Positions 1 through 8,290 of a DNA stretch of 11,278 nt are shown here, piece after piece (position 1 is the first letter of the stretch; every line of letters starts with the position of its first letter). Position numbers and translations under genes: made by a program. The notes beneath the pieces are model-generated. The model was not told where the DNA came from and made no database searches. It saw only the letters and a program-made list of their open reading frames with translations. Source of the DNA: an uncultured Clostridia bacterium. Its GTDB lineage: Bacteria; Bacillota; Clostridia; Christensenellales; Aristaeellaceae. Location of the stretch: positions 1 through 11,278 of the forward strand of contig CAMDVP010000083.1 in NCBI GenBank assembly GCA_945877525.1, in the 5' to 3' direction.

Positions 1-2171
1 TGTACGGCAAGGAATTTTTCTATCAGAAGGTGCGGGAATGCCTGCTGGAGCACCCGGAGCAGGAATATTCCATCGTTTGCTCCAATATCGAGAATTTCAA
101 GCTGTACAACGATACCTTCGGCCGGGAAATGGGCGACCGCCTTTTGCAGGCTGCCGCTTCGGTGATGCGGCAGATGGTGGGCGAGGGCGGCTTCTGCGGC
201 CGCCTCTCAGCCGACCGCTTCCTGTCTTTGCAGACCCGGGAAAAGGAACAGCAGGACAGGGAAAATTTCGGCCATGATAGTGGCCTTTCGGAGGAGGAAC
301 TGATCTCTACCTTCAAGGGCATTACCATGCGCTGGGGCGTGTATGAAATTGTGGATCGCTCGGTGCCTGTGGAGCAGATGTGCGACCGCGCGATGCTGGC
401 CATGGAGAGCATCAAGGGCCGCTACAACGAGTATTTCGCGGTGTATGATGATGAGCTGCGCAGCAGGCTTCTGCGGGAAAAGGCCATCACCGACGCCATG
501 GAGCCCGCTCTGGCGGAGGAGCAGTTCGTCGTTTACTATCAGCCCAAATACAACCTGAAGGACAACTGCCTGGCCGGGGCCGAGGCGCTGGTGCGCTGGA
601 ATCACCCGGAGTGGGGCTTCATGTCTCCGGGAGAGTTCATTCCGCTGTTTGAAAGCAACGGCTTTATCCTGCGCCTGGACGAATATGTGTGGGAAAAGGT
701 GTGCGCGCAGCTGCAAAGCTGGAAGAAGCAGGGCTATCCCATCCGGCCGGTATCCGTGAACGTGTCCCGGGCGGACATATACCAGGTGAGCCTGGCGGAC
801 GAGCTGGAAACCCTGACGAAGCGCTATGACATTGATCCGGGCTATCTGCACCTGGAAATCACCGAAAGCTGCTACGCGGAAAATCCCGCGCAGATCATCA
901 GCACCGTGGAAGAACTGCGCAGGCGGGGCTTTGTGGTGGAGATGGACGATTTCGGCAGCGGGTATTCCTCGCTGAACATGCTCAGCCAGCTGAAGCTGGA
1001 CATCCTCAAGCTGGACATGAAGTTTATCCAGAACGAAATGGAAAAGTCCATCGACCGCAGCATCCTCTACGACGTGATCAGCATGGCCCACAGGATGCAC
1101 CTGAACGTGGTGGCTGAGGGCGTGGAAACCAGGGAACAGATGAACCGCCTGCTGACGGTGGGCTGCGACTTTGTGCAGGGCTATTTCCTGGCCAAGCCCA
1201 TGCCCGCGGAGGAGTTTGAAAAGCTGATGCAGACCCAGCGCGCCGCCTTCCAGCCCGCGCGCAGGTTTCACTCGGTGGAAATCCCCCGGAGCATCCTGGT
1301 GGCCGACGAGGATGAGAATTTCCGCGCCATGGTGCGCAAAAGCTTTGAGCCGCGCTTCCGGGTGCTGGAGGCGGGCGATACGGAAAGCGCCCTGGACTAT
1401 GTGACCAGGCCCCTGGAAACGGGCATGTGCGCCATTATTCTGAGCATGTCCCTGCCGGACAAAGGCGCGGCCGCCGTGATGAACACCCTGCGGCAGAGTC
1501 CGGGCTCCTGGGAAATTCCCGTGCTGGCGACCATTGCCGACGGCAGCCACCATGCGGATCTGGCCCTGGCGGAGGAAGCGGACGACTTCCTGTGCCGCCT
1601 GCATCCTGTTTCCAACCTGCGCAAGCGTGTGGAGCGGATGATTGACCATGTGGCCTTCCTGGAGCGGGAAAGCGCCCTGCAGGCGGAGGCCAACAAGGAC
1701 TTCCTGACGGGGCTGCTCAACCGGCGGGGCCTGCAGTCGGCCATCGTGTCCCTGCGGCAGGATGAGCTGCCCCTGGCGGTGTATCTGTTCGACCTGGACA
1801 ATCTCAAAATGATTAACGACACCCGGGGACACGACATGGGGGATCGGCTGATCCGCACCTTTGCCGAGCTGCTCCGGGGAAAGACGCAGGGCCAGGACAT
1901 CCTGTGCCGCTATGGCGGGGATGAGTTTGTGGCCATTCTCAAGTATATGGGCGACGAGGAAGCCGCGCAGAAAAAGTGCGAGGAGATCTGCCAGGCGTTC
2001 AGCGATTGCTTTGCAGAGGAAGACATCCCGGCCACCTGCACGGGCGGCATCGCGCTGTGCTGCACAGACGAGGTGCCCTCCCTGGAGCTGATTGAGCGGG
2101 CAGACCGGGCCATGTATAAGGCCAAGCGTGAAAAGCGGGAAAAAAACGCGCAGGAGACGGAAGCGCCATGA
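1..2171 (+). CDS. Cyclic-di-GMP turnover protein, GGDEF(degenerate)-EAL-receiver-like-GGDEF, 5' partial
   Basis: The frame is open to the left edge (first full codon at base 3), so the start and any sensor domain are missing; the GTG at 30 is internal. Residues below count from that GTG. The N-terminal part (to about 140) is a GGDEF fold that keeps NDTFGREMGD but has RLSADRF where RxGGDEF belongs, so it should not make c-di-GMP. Residues about 150-400 are an EAL phosphodiesterase with the expected motifs: EAL (185-187), VNVS, EITES, DDFGSGYSSL, LKLD, AEGVE and QGY, so hydrolysis of c-di-GMP to pGpG is likely. Residues about 420-535 resemble a response-regulator receiver, starting with an acidic DEDE, but Ser472 sits at the phosphoacceptor position. 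Residues about 554-700 are a second GGDEF with intact RYGGDEF (629-633); its inhibitory-site motif reads QGQD instead of RxxD, so product feedback is probably absent. The protein therefore carries both synthesis and breakdown activities. It lies 51 bases upstream of a hybrid kinase on the same strand, probably in one operon. Confidence 0.93.
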   Translation, partial: YGKEFFYQKVRECLLEHPEQEYSIVCSNIENFKLYNDTFGREMGDRLLQAAASVMRQMVGEGGFCGRLSADRFLSLQTREKEQQDRENFGHDSGLSEEELISTFKGITMRWGVYEIVDRSVPVEQMCDRAMLAMESIKGRYNEYFAVYDDELRSRLLREKAITDAMEPALAEEQFVVYYQPKYNLKDNCLAGAEALVRWNHPEWGFMSPGEFIPLFESNGFILRLDEYVWEKVCAQLQSWKKQGYPIRPVSVNVSRADIYQVSLADELETLTKRYDIDPGYLHLEITESCYAENPAQIISTVEELRRRGFVVEMDDFGSGYSSLNMLSQLKLDILKLDMKFIQNEMEKSIDRSILYDVISMAHRMHLNVVAEGVETREQMNRLLTVGCDFVQGYFLAKPMPAEEFEKLMQTQRAAFQPARRFHSVEIPRSILVADEDENFRAMVRKSFEPRFRVLEAGDTESALDYVTRPLETGMCAIILSMSLPDKGAAAVMNTLRQSPGSWEIPVLATIADGSHHADLALAEEADDFLCRLHPVSNLRKRVERMIDHVAFLERESALQAEANKDFLTGLLNRRGLQSAIVSLRQDELPLAVYLFDLDNLKMINDTRGHDMGDRLIRTFAELLRGKTQGQDILCRYGGDEFVAILKYMGDEEAAQKKCEEICQAFSDCFAEEDIPATCTGGIALCCTDEVPSLELIERADRAMYKAKREKREKNAQETEAP

Positions 2172-2211
2172 CGGCCTGACGCATGGACGGAAGCCGTGGA
2201 AAGAATCACAT

Positions 2212-2216
2212 GGAGG
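2212..2216 (+). promoter_or_regulatory. Ribosome binding site that sets the hybrid kinase start
   Basis: GGAGG lies 6 bases before ATG 2223. The in-frame GTG at 2196 has no comparable site, so the ATG is preferred and the protein is nine residues shorter than the longest frame. Confidence 0.8.
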
Positions 2217-2222
2217 AAACCA

Positions 2223-5200
2223 ATGAGCGGGCATGACGAGATAATCGCCGGGGAGGAGCGGTTTGTCAGGGATTTTCTGCGCCGGAGCCTGGAAAGGAAG
2301 GACGGCGCGGAGGCTATTCGCCAGGGCCTTGCGGAGCTGGGCGGCTTTTACGGTGCGGAGAGCGTGTGCCTGTATGCCCTGGGGGCGGAGCGGCTGTCGC
2401 CGGTTTGCCAATGGCAGGACAAGGACGCCTGCGCGTCCGCATCGCCCCGGAGCGCCCGGGTGAAGGACGCGGCCCGGTGGCTTGCCCGCCTGGACGAGGC
2501 GGGGGGCGTGTCGCTGTCCGGATTGCAGGAATGCCGGGGAGAGGACGCGGAGATTCTCCGCAGATTGTGCGACGCCTCGCACGTTATGGCCTGCGCCATC
2601 ATGTCAAGGAATGTGCCTGCGGGGCTTTTGTGCGTGTGCAATCCAAGCCTGCATACAGACGCTCTGCTGCCGCTGAACGCTGCGTCGGCCGTCTGCCGGG
2701 AGGCGCCTGTCCGGGCCTCGGAGGAGGACGGGCTGGTGAACCGCAATCAGGTCATCCAGGCCCTGGGGGAGATTTATACCTCCATGTATTATATCGACCT
2801 GGCCACCGGGCGCTTTACGGAGCTTTCCTCCGTGGATTCTGTACACCGGCACATCGGCGCCCAGGGCGACGCCAGGGACAGGCTGACCTACTTCTGCCAT
2901 CACATGGTGGCTCCGGACTGCCTGGAGGATATGCTGACCTTTGTGGAGCTTTCCACCCTGGACGAGAGACTGAAGCATACGCGGATCATCACCAGGCAGT
3001 ATCGCAGCACGCTGTTTTCCGCCCCGGACAGGGCCGGTGAAGCCAGCTGGCGGCAGTGCTGCTTTATTGAGGGCGACAGGGACGCCAGCGGCCGCCTGGC
3101 CCATGTGATTTTCACCACGCAGTCCATTCACGAGGTGAAAATCAGCGAACTGGAGGCCCAGCGCCGCCTGCAGGAAACCAATGTTAACCTGGAAGCGCTG
3201 CTGCGGGCGGAAAAACAGAATACCGCCATTATCAATGCGCTGAGCAACGTGTATTTCGCACTGTACTACATCGACCTGGACAGGGACGAATGCCAGGCCA
3301 TCATTTCTGAAAAAACACGCGGCCATGTGCTGGGCGAAAAGGGCGGGGCGCGGGAAACCCTGGAGCGCATGGTGAGCGAGCTGGCGGCCCCTTCCGCTCA
3401 GGCCCGCATGCGCAGCTTTGCCGATTATGACACGCTGGACGAGCGCCTGGGAAGCAAGCCCATCATCATTCACGAATACCCCGACCAGTCCGGCGGGTGG
3501 ACCCGGTGCGGCTTTATTCCTGTGGAGCGGGATGCTGCGGGACGGAACCATACGGTGCTGTGCACCATGCGCACCATCACGGCCGAGAGGGAGGAGCGCG
3601 CCACCCAGGACAACCTGATTCAGGCGCTGGCGATGGCCTACGAGAATGTGTATACCGTTAACGCCGACGCCTGCGAGGCCGTCTGCTACCGCATGGGACA
3701 GACGATCAACGACCGCTATGGCAGCAGGTTCGCCGTCGGCAACTATGAGCGCAACATCCGCACCTATATCGAAAACGACGTGCTGGAGGCCGACCGCCAT
3801 TTGTTTGACCAGGTGCGCACGGTGGACGGCGTGAACGCGCTGCTGGGGAACAGAAAGACCTTCTATTTCAACTACCGCGTGTCACGGGGAGAACAGAAGC
3901 AGTATTTCCAGTGCCAGCTGGTTAAGCCTGAGGAACGCAGAAACGAGTTTGTCATTGCCTTCAAAAACGTGGATGAAGAAAAGAAGCAGGAGCTGGCCCA
4001 GCAGCAGAAGGTGGAGGAGGCCCTGGCGGCGGTGGAGAAAATCAACGCCGCCCTGCGGGAGGAAACCGCTGTTTCCAGCGCCCTGAGCCGGGAATACCAC
4101 AGCCTGTTCAAGATTGACGCGGAAACCGGCGGCATCTCCCTGTACTGGACCGACGGCGTGGGCATGGACCGCGCGCTGCTGGAAAGGCTGGTGGCCTGTG
4201 GAAACTACGAGAAGGTGCTGGGGCAGTATATCGACGCCTTTGTGGTGCCGGAGGATCAGGAGCGCATCCGTACCCTGAGCAGCCTGAGGGTGCTCCTTGC
4301 GCAGGTGCCGGAGGTGGGCCTGTACAAGCTGGGCTACCGGCGGCGAATGAACGGCGTCATTACCTATTACGAAATGAACACCGTTCGGACGGTGGATGCC
4401 GACGGACATGTGACGCTGGTGCTGGGCATGCGCGACATGGATCAGGAGGTGCGCCGCCAGCTGAAGCAGACCCAGGAGATGGAGATCCAGCGGGAGATTA
4501 TCGAGGGCCTCGGCTCGGAGTATTACTCCGTGCTGCTGGTGAATCCCCGGACGGACGCCGTGGCCACCTACCGTGCGGAGGATGAGGACGGCCTGGCGGT
4601 GCGGGACTATTTCATCCGCCATGGTAACTGCTGGTCCAAGGGACTGAAAAGCTATGCCGAGGAGCTGGTGTCCGATAGCAGCCGCGAAGAGTTCCTGGAA
4701 AAGCTGTCTCTGGCATATATCCGCACGGAGCGCAAGGACTATTCCCTTATCTACGAAAAGCTGACGGATCACGGCGTGATCTACCTGCAGGCCCGGATTG
4801 CCTTTGTCTGCGACCAGGACGGCGATGTGGTGGTGGTTGTGGGCACGCGGAATGTGGACGACCTGATCAAGAAGGAGCGCCAGCAGGAAATGGCCCTGAT
4901 GGAGGCCTGCAGCGCCGCCGAGGCGGCCAGCCGCGCCAAGAGCGACTTTTTGTCCAACATGTCCCACGACATCCGCACGCCCATGAACGGCATCATTGGC
5001 ATGACGGCCATCGCCACCGCCCACCTGGACGACCGGGAACGCGTGCAGGACAGCCTGCAGAAAATCACCCAGGCCAGCAAGCATCTGCTCAGCCTGATTA
5101 ACGAAGTGCTGGACATGAGCAAGATTGAGTCCGGCAAGGTGAACCTGATAGAGGAGGAATTCAACCTCTCCGACCTGATTGACAACCTGCTGGACATGAA

Positions 5201-6503
5201 CAAGTCCCAGCTGGAAAGGCACCGGCATACCCTGAGCGTGAACATTACCGGCGTGACCCATGAAACCGTCGTGGGCGACAGCCTGCGCGTTCAGAAGGTT
5301 TTTACCAATCTGATGAGCAACGCCGTGAAGTATACCCCTGACGGCGGGAAAATCCGCCTGACTATCACGGAGCGGCCTACCAACCAGCAGAAGGTCGGAT
5401 GCTACGAGTTCATCTTTGAGGACAATGGCATCGGCATGAGCGAGGACTTCCAGCAGCATATCTTCGAGCCCTTCGCCAGGGCACGGGACGGTCGGGTAGA
5501 GAAAATCCAGGGAACGGGGCTGGGCATGTCCATCAGCCGCAACATCGTGCGCATGATGGGCGGCGATATCAAGGTGGAAAGCCGCCTGGGCGTTGGCTCA
5601 CGCTTTACGGTGACCATTTACCTCAAGCTGCGGGAAGCGGCGGAAATCCGCTACGACAAGTTTGTGAACCTGGACGTGCTGGTGGCGGATGACGACGAGC
5701 TGGGCATGGAGTCCTGCTGCGACATGCTCAATGAGCTTGGCATGAAGGCTGAGGGCGTGACCAGCGGGGCCGAGGCGGTGGCGCGGGTGACGCGGCATCA
5801 CTTGGACAAGCGGGACTATTTCGCCTGCATTATCGACTGGAAAATGCCCGGCATGGACGGCATTGCCACCACCCGGGCCATCCGGCAGGCGGTGGGCGAC
5901 GATGTGCCGATTATTATCATCTCCGCCTACGACTGGGCGGAAATCGAGCAGGAAGCCAGGGGCGCGGGGGCCAATGCCTTCATCAGCAAGCCGCTTTTCC
6001 GCTCCCGCCTGGAGAAAACCTTCGACGCTCTGACCTGCGGCGGGGAGGCTACGGAGCGACGCGGCACCATGGAGCGGGAAGAACAGCAGTCCGTGCTGGA
6101 TATGCTGAGCGGGCTGCACATGGCTGGCCGCCGGGCCCTGCTGGTGGAGGACAACGACCTGAACGCCGAAATTGCCGCAGAGCTGCTGAAAATGACGGGC
6201 CTTGAGGTGGAGCGCGCCCGCGACGGCATTGAGGCGGTGGACCGCATGACCGGCTGTGCGGACGGGTATTACGACATTGTGTTCATGGATATCCAGATGC
6301 CCCGGATGAACGGCTACGACGCGACCCGGGTGATCCGCGCCATGGACAGGAGCTATTGCCGGCAGGTGCCCATCGTAGCCATGACGGCCAACGCCTTCGC
6401 TGAGGATGTGCAGGCGGCCAAGACTGTGGGCATGAACGAGCATCTGGCCAAGCCCCTGGACCTGGTAACACTGGCCCGAACGCTGAACCGGTGGTTCCGC
6501 TGA
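2223..6503 (+). CDS. Soluble hybrid sensor histidine kinase with five PAS-like modules and two receivers
   Basis: A 1426-residue phosphorelay kinase. Residues about 12-165 look like a GAF domain. Five modules with PAS-like features follow, starting near residues 173, 334, 463, 615 and 757, each opening with a helix and strand of the form xxIxALxxxYxxxYxID (for example NQVIQALGEIY, TAIINALSNVY, DNLIQALAMAY). Charged, coiled-coil-like linkers join them. The kinase core has the H-box MSHDIRTPMN with His915, N-box Asn1033, DNGIGMS (from 1067) and GTGLGMS (from 1097). The first receiver has Asp1205 in IIDWKMPGMDG and the second has Asp1356 in FMDIQMPRMNG; both keep the acidic pocket and Lys-Pro. 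There is no transmembrane segment or signal peptide, so it should sense cytoplasmic signals. No Hpt domain and no DNA-binding output are seen, so the outlet must be elsewhere. The upstream c-di-GMP gene is probably co-transcribed and may be a functional partner (inference). The ligands of the modules cannot be told from sequence. Confidence 0.94.
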   Translation: MSGHDEIIAGEERFVRDFLRRSLERKDGAEAIRQGLAELGGFYGAESVCLYALGAERLSPVCQWQDKDACASASPRSARVKDAARWLARLDEAGGVSLSGLQECRGEDAEILRRLCDASHVMACAIMSRNVPAGLLCVCNPSLHTDALLPLNAASAVCREAPVRASEEDGLVNRNQVIQALGEIYTSMYYIDLATGRFTELSSVDSVHRHIGAQGDARDRLTYFCHHMVAPDCLEDMLTFVELSTLDERLKHTRIITRQYRSTLFSAPDRAGEASWRQCCFIEGDRDASGRLAHVIFTTQSIHEVKISELEAQRRLQETNVNLEALLRAEKQNTAIINALSNVYFALYYIDLDRDECQAIISEKTRGHVLGEKGGARETLERMVSELAAPSAQARMRSFADYDTLDERLGSKPIIIHEYPDQSGGWTRCGFIPVERDAAGRNHTVLCTMRTITAEREERATQDNLIQALAMAYENVYTVNADACEAVCYRMGQTINDRYGSRFAVGNYERNIRTYIENDVLEADRHLFDQVRTVDGVNALLGNRKTFYFNYRVSRGEQKQYFQCQLVKPEERRNEFVIAFKNVDEEKKQELAQQQKVEEALAAVEKINAALREETAVSSALSREYHSLFKIDAETGGISLYWTDGVGMDRALLERLVACGNYEKVLGQYIDAFVVPEDQERIRTLSSLRVLLAQVPEVGLYKLGYRRRMNGVITYYEMNTVRTVDADGHVTLVLGMRDMDQEVRRQLKQTQEMEIQREIIEGLGSEYYSVLLVNPRTDAVATYRAEDEDGLAVRDYFIRHGNCWSKGLKSYAEELVSDSSREEFLEKLSLAYIRTERKDYSLIYEKLTDHGVIYLQARIAFVCDQDGDVVVVVGTRNVDDLIKKERQQEMALMEACSAAEAASRAKSDFLSNMSHDIRTPMNGIIGMTAIATAHLDDRERVQDSLQKITQASKHLLSLINEVLDMSKIESGKVNLIEEEFNLSDLIDNLLDMNKSQLERHRHTLSVNITGVTHETVVGDSLRVQKVFTNLMSNAVKYTPDGGKIRLTITERPTNQQKVGCYEFIFEDNGIGMSEDFQQHIFEPFARARDGRVEKIQGTGLGMSISRNIVRMMGGDIKVESRLGVGSRFTVTIYLKLREAAEIRYDKFVNLDVLVADDDELGMESCCDMLNELGMKAEGVTSGAEAVARVTRHHLDKRDYFACIIDWKMPGMDGIATTRAIRQAVGDDVPIIIISAYDWAEIEQEARGAGANAFISKPLFRSRLEKTFDALTCGGEATERRGTMEREEQQSVLDMLSGLHMAGRRALLVEDNDLNAEIAAELLKMTGLEVERARDGIEAVDRMTGCADGYYDIVFMDIQMPRMNGYDATRVIRAMDRSYCRQVPIVAMTANAFAEDVQAAKTVGMNEHLAKPLDLVTLARTLNRWFR

Positions 6504-6513
6504 CAGACAAACA

Positions 6514-6552
6514 AACCCGCCTGGGGTGAAGGCATTCCTCAGGCGGGTTTTT
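6514..6552 (+). terminator. Intrinsic terminator of the signalling operon, possibly bidirectional
   Basis: AACCCGCCTG (6514-6523) pairs perfectly with CAGGCGGGTT (6540-6549), extended inward by GGG/CCT with one G-U pair, and is followed by a run of five T. It begins 11 bases after the kinase stop. On the - strand the stem is followed by TTTGTTTG, so it may also stop transcripts of the convergent transpeptidase gene, whose own 3' flank has no T-tailed hairpin. Confidence 0.9.
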
Positions 6553-6639
6553 GTATTCCCAAGCAGCCTGCGGCCGCTGTTTTGAGCAGGCGGCTTCGGT
6601 CTGGAGGGCTGTTTCTGATGGCCCGGGCGGCTTTCGCCC

Positions 6640-8073
6640 TCAGCGGGTATTCTTTTCGTTCACCTCATCGATGGCCTCGCGCCGAAGCTGCGGCGCGCAT
6701 GCCGGACAGGGCGTCAGCTTTGCATAGGGATCCTCGTCCAATTCTCCGTAGGTAAAGGCCGCCAGCGGCCAGAATTTCTCCTTGACCGACAGGCATTTGG
6801 CGTTGGAATGATAGTTTTTCCCGCCGTTGGGGTTATAGTACAGCGTGACCGCGTCATCCGGGTAGCCCAGCACACGGCCCGCATCATCCCAGATGATCAC
6901 TTTGGTGCGGGCGCTGCTGTCCCGGCTCAGGTTGTCCCACAGCCAGCGGGCGTTGGCCCCCTCCGGCGTTTTCAGCCGCTGGATGCGCACGCAGCCATGG
7001 CTGGCTTTCTCCCCCAGATAGCGCTCGCAGCGGTTGTAGTCCCGTGAAATCTCGTTGCCGTTCTCATCCGCCTCAATCAGGCAGGGTACCTCGTGGAGCA
7101 GGATACCGTCGTTGATGCGGATGCCCATGTCGCAGTAAAGGCTTCCGGACCAGAAGCCCCCCGCCCAGCTGACCGCCAGAAATTCCCCCGCGGGGGTTTC
7201 GTTGAAGGGCGCATCCTTCGTAGGATAGCCGGTGGAGCACAGCAGGGTGGAGAACAGATGCCCGTCCCTGAAGATATACAGCCGCTGCTGCAGCTTGTCC
7301 ACCACCACGCCCATGTGCTGATCCACCTGCCGCTCGCGGAGCAGGCTGGTTTTCACCCAGCCCTGGAAGGGCAGCGCCCACACCGCCACCTTCGATCCCT
7401 CCACCGAGGATGAGTAAGCCTCCACCAGCGTCCAGTCTCCCTGCTGCTGCAGCACATGGACAGCCTGACTCATGCCAGTTACCTCGCCCACATAATCCGT
7501 GCAACTCTCGGACGGCTCCCTACGAACCTTCACCTGTTCGCGTTCGCTGCCCTCCAGCACCGTCACCGGCTGGGTCAGCAGCGCCCAGATGGCTGCCTCG
7601 TCCATTTCCCCCATGTTCTGCGTCCAGAAGCACAGGTCATGGCTGCATTTGATCTCGCTGCTTTCATTCGGCGCATGATAGGTCACGTCGGCAGCCAGGG
7701 AAGGCGCGGTTACCTCGATGGATACCACCTCCGCCACGGAGGTTCGCCCTGCTCCGTCCGTCAGGCGAACAGTCAATTCCCATCGCCCCGAGGTCAGCCG
7801 TCGGCCCTGTGCAAGGCCGTCCCAGGAAAGGGTGCAGTCTCCCGCTTCCACCTGTTCCTCCAGCAGCGTGACGCTGCCGGATCTATCCGCCAGGGTCACA
7901 GTCACCGTGCCCGCTGCGCTTGCTTCCAGGGTGCAGGTCCAGGGCTCCTCCGTTGCATAATCCAGCCCGCTGTCAGCGTCCAGCCGCTCTATCCGCGGCG
8001 CTTCCTCGCCCCAGGCAGGCGCAATCCACATAAAAGCCAGCACCATCAGGCATAAACCAATACCTTTTCGCAT
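6640..8073 (-). CDS. Secreted L,D-transpeptidase (YkuD) with FlgD-like and SH3-like domains and a C-terminal Cys/His motif
   Basis: A 477-residue exported enzyme expected to form 3-3 peptidoglycan cross-links or attach proteins to the wall. The start at 8073 is chosen because an AAGGA site lies 8 bases upstream, the protein then opens with MRK and a hydrophobic core, and the earlier ATG at 8115 lies upstream of the likely -10 box. Signal peptidase probably cuts after Gly22 (AWG before EE). Residues about 40-125 resemble the Ig-like fold of FlgD (SWDGLAQGRRLTSGRWELTV). Residues about 175-255 look like a bacterial SH3 domain ending in GWVKTSLL. Residues about 258-385 are the YkuD domain, with HEVP and the catalytic motif Ser358-His359-Gly360-Cys361 followed by VRIQ. 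The last 75 residues hold His422, Cys427, Cys456 and Cys459 (YHxxxxC then PCPAC), a pattern like the metal-binding region of Ada-type proteins. It is transcribed divergently from xpt and converges on the kinase operon. Confidence 0.93.
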   Translation of the reverse strand: MRKGIGLCLMVLAFMWIAPAWGEEAPRIERLDADSGLDYATEEPWTCTLEASAAGTVTVTLADRSGSVTLLEEQVEAGDCTLSWDGLAQGRRLTSGRWELTVRLTDGAGRTSVAEVVSIEVTAPSLAADVTYHAPNESSEIKCSHDLCFWTQNMGEMDEAAIWALLTQPVTVLEGSEREQVKVRREPSESCTDYVGEVTGMSQAVHVLQQQGDWTLVEAYSSSVEGSKVAVWALPFQGWVKTSLLRERQVDQHMGVVVDKLQQRLYIFRDGHLFSTLLCSTGYPTKDAPFNETPAGEFLAVSWAGGFWSGSLYCDMGIRINDGILLHEVPCLIEADENGNEISRDYNRCERYLGEKASHGCVRIQRLKTPEGANARWLWDNLSRDSSARTKVIIWDDAGRVLGYPDDAVTLYYNPNGGKNYHSNAKCLSVKEKFWPLAAFTYGELDEDPYAKLTPCPACAPQLRREAIDEVNEKNTR

Positions 8074-8081
8074 GCGCGCAT

Positions 8082-8086
8082 TCCTT
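8082..8086 (-). promoter_or_regulatory. Ribosome binding site of the L,D-transpeptidase gene
   Basis: AAGGA on the - strand, 8 bases before ATG 8073. Its position supports the shorter start that opens with the signal peptide. Confidence 0.7.
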
Positions 8087-8103
8087 TCCAATGGATTCAC
8101 CGT

Positions 8104-8132
8104 ATTGTACTCCATCCCGCTCTTTCATGCAA
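8104..8132 (-). promoter_or_regulatory. Promoter of the L,D-transpeptidase gene
   Basis: On the - strand, TTGCAT (8132-8127) and TACAAT (8109-8104) are separated by exactly 17 bases. The -10 box matches TATAAT at five of six positions; the -35 box matches TTGACA only at its first three. Transcription would start near 8097, giving a leader of about 24 bases that just contains the ribosome binding site. The same hexamers and spacing occur before xpt, which raises confidence in both. Confidence 0.65.
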
Positions 8133-8165
8133 GAGACCCCGCCTATGCAAACGGCGCCGCAGCGT

Positions 8166-8182
8166 CTTTTCATCCTGAAAAG
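8166..8182. repeat. Inverted repeat between the divergent promoters
   Basis: CTTTTCA, 3 bases, TGAAAAG: a perfect 7-base dyad. It lies upstream of both -35 boxes (34 bases from each), a place where a shared regulator could bind. The regulator is unknown and a chance dyad is possible. Confidence 0.35.
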
Positions 8183-8215
8183 CGAAGATTCTTACGAAAA
8201 AAGTAGCGATAGCTC

Positions 8216-8244
8216 TTGCATTGGCGGATGCTTTGCGCTACAAT
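8216..8244 (+). promoter_or_regulatory. Promoter of xpt
   Basis: TTGCAT (8216-8221) and TACAAT (8239-8244) with a 17-base spacer. The start site would be near 8251, leaving a leader of about 40 bases, too short for a purine riboswitch. The stretch CTCTTGCAT is also present at the -35 of the divergent transpeptidase promoter. Confidence 0.65.
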
Positions 8245-8290
8245 AGGAAAGTATTTTTCAGAAATGTTCGTGTTTTGCAAGGAGGACGCC

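Noticed and set aside
2196..2222. GTG at 2196 as the kinase start
   Set aside because: No ribosome binding site stands before it, while GGAGG lies 6 bases before ATG 2223.
207..2582. A 791-codon open frame on the - strand opposite the c-di-GMP gene
   Set aside because: It lies antisense to clear EAL and GGDEF domains, has low-complexity His/Gln/Arg/Ala/Gly-rich translation and no domain motifs; long antisense frames are common in GC-rich coding DNA.
3882..5459. A 525-codon open frame on the - strand opposite the kinase
   Set aside because: It mirrors the kinase coding sequence, shows no recognisable motif and has the same biased composition as other antisense frames here.
6562..6595. Hairpin AGCAGCCTGC with GCAGGCGGCT as terminator of the transpeptidase gene
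   Set aside because: It has one mismatch and no T run on either strand; the stem at 6514-6552 is the better candidate.
8074..8115. ATG at 8115 as the L,D-transpeptidase start
   Set aside because: It lies upstream of the -10 box at 8104-8109, has a weak ribosome binding site, and would put 14 extra residues before a standard signal peptide.
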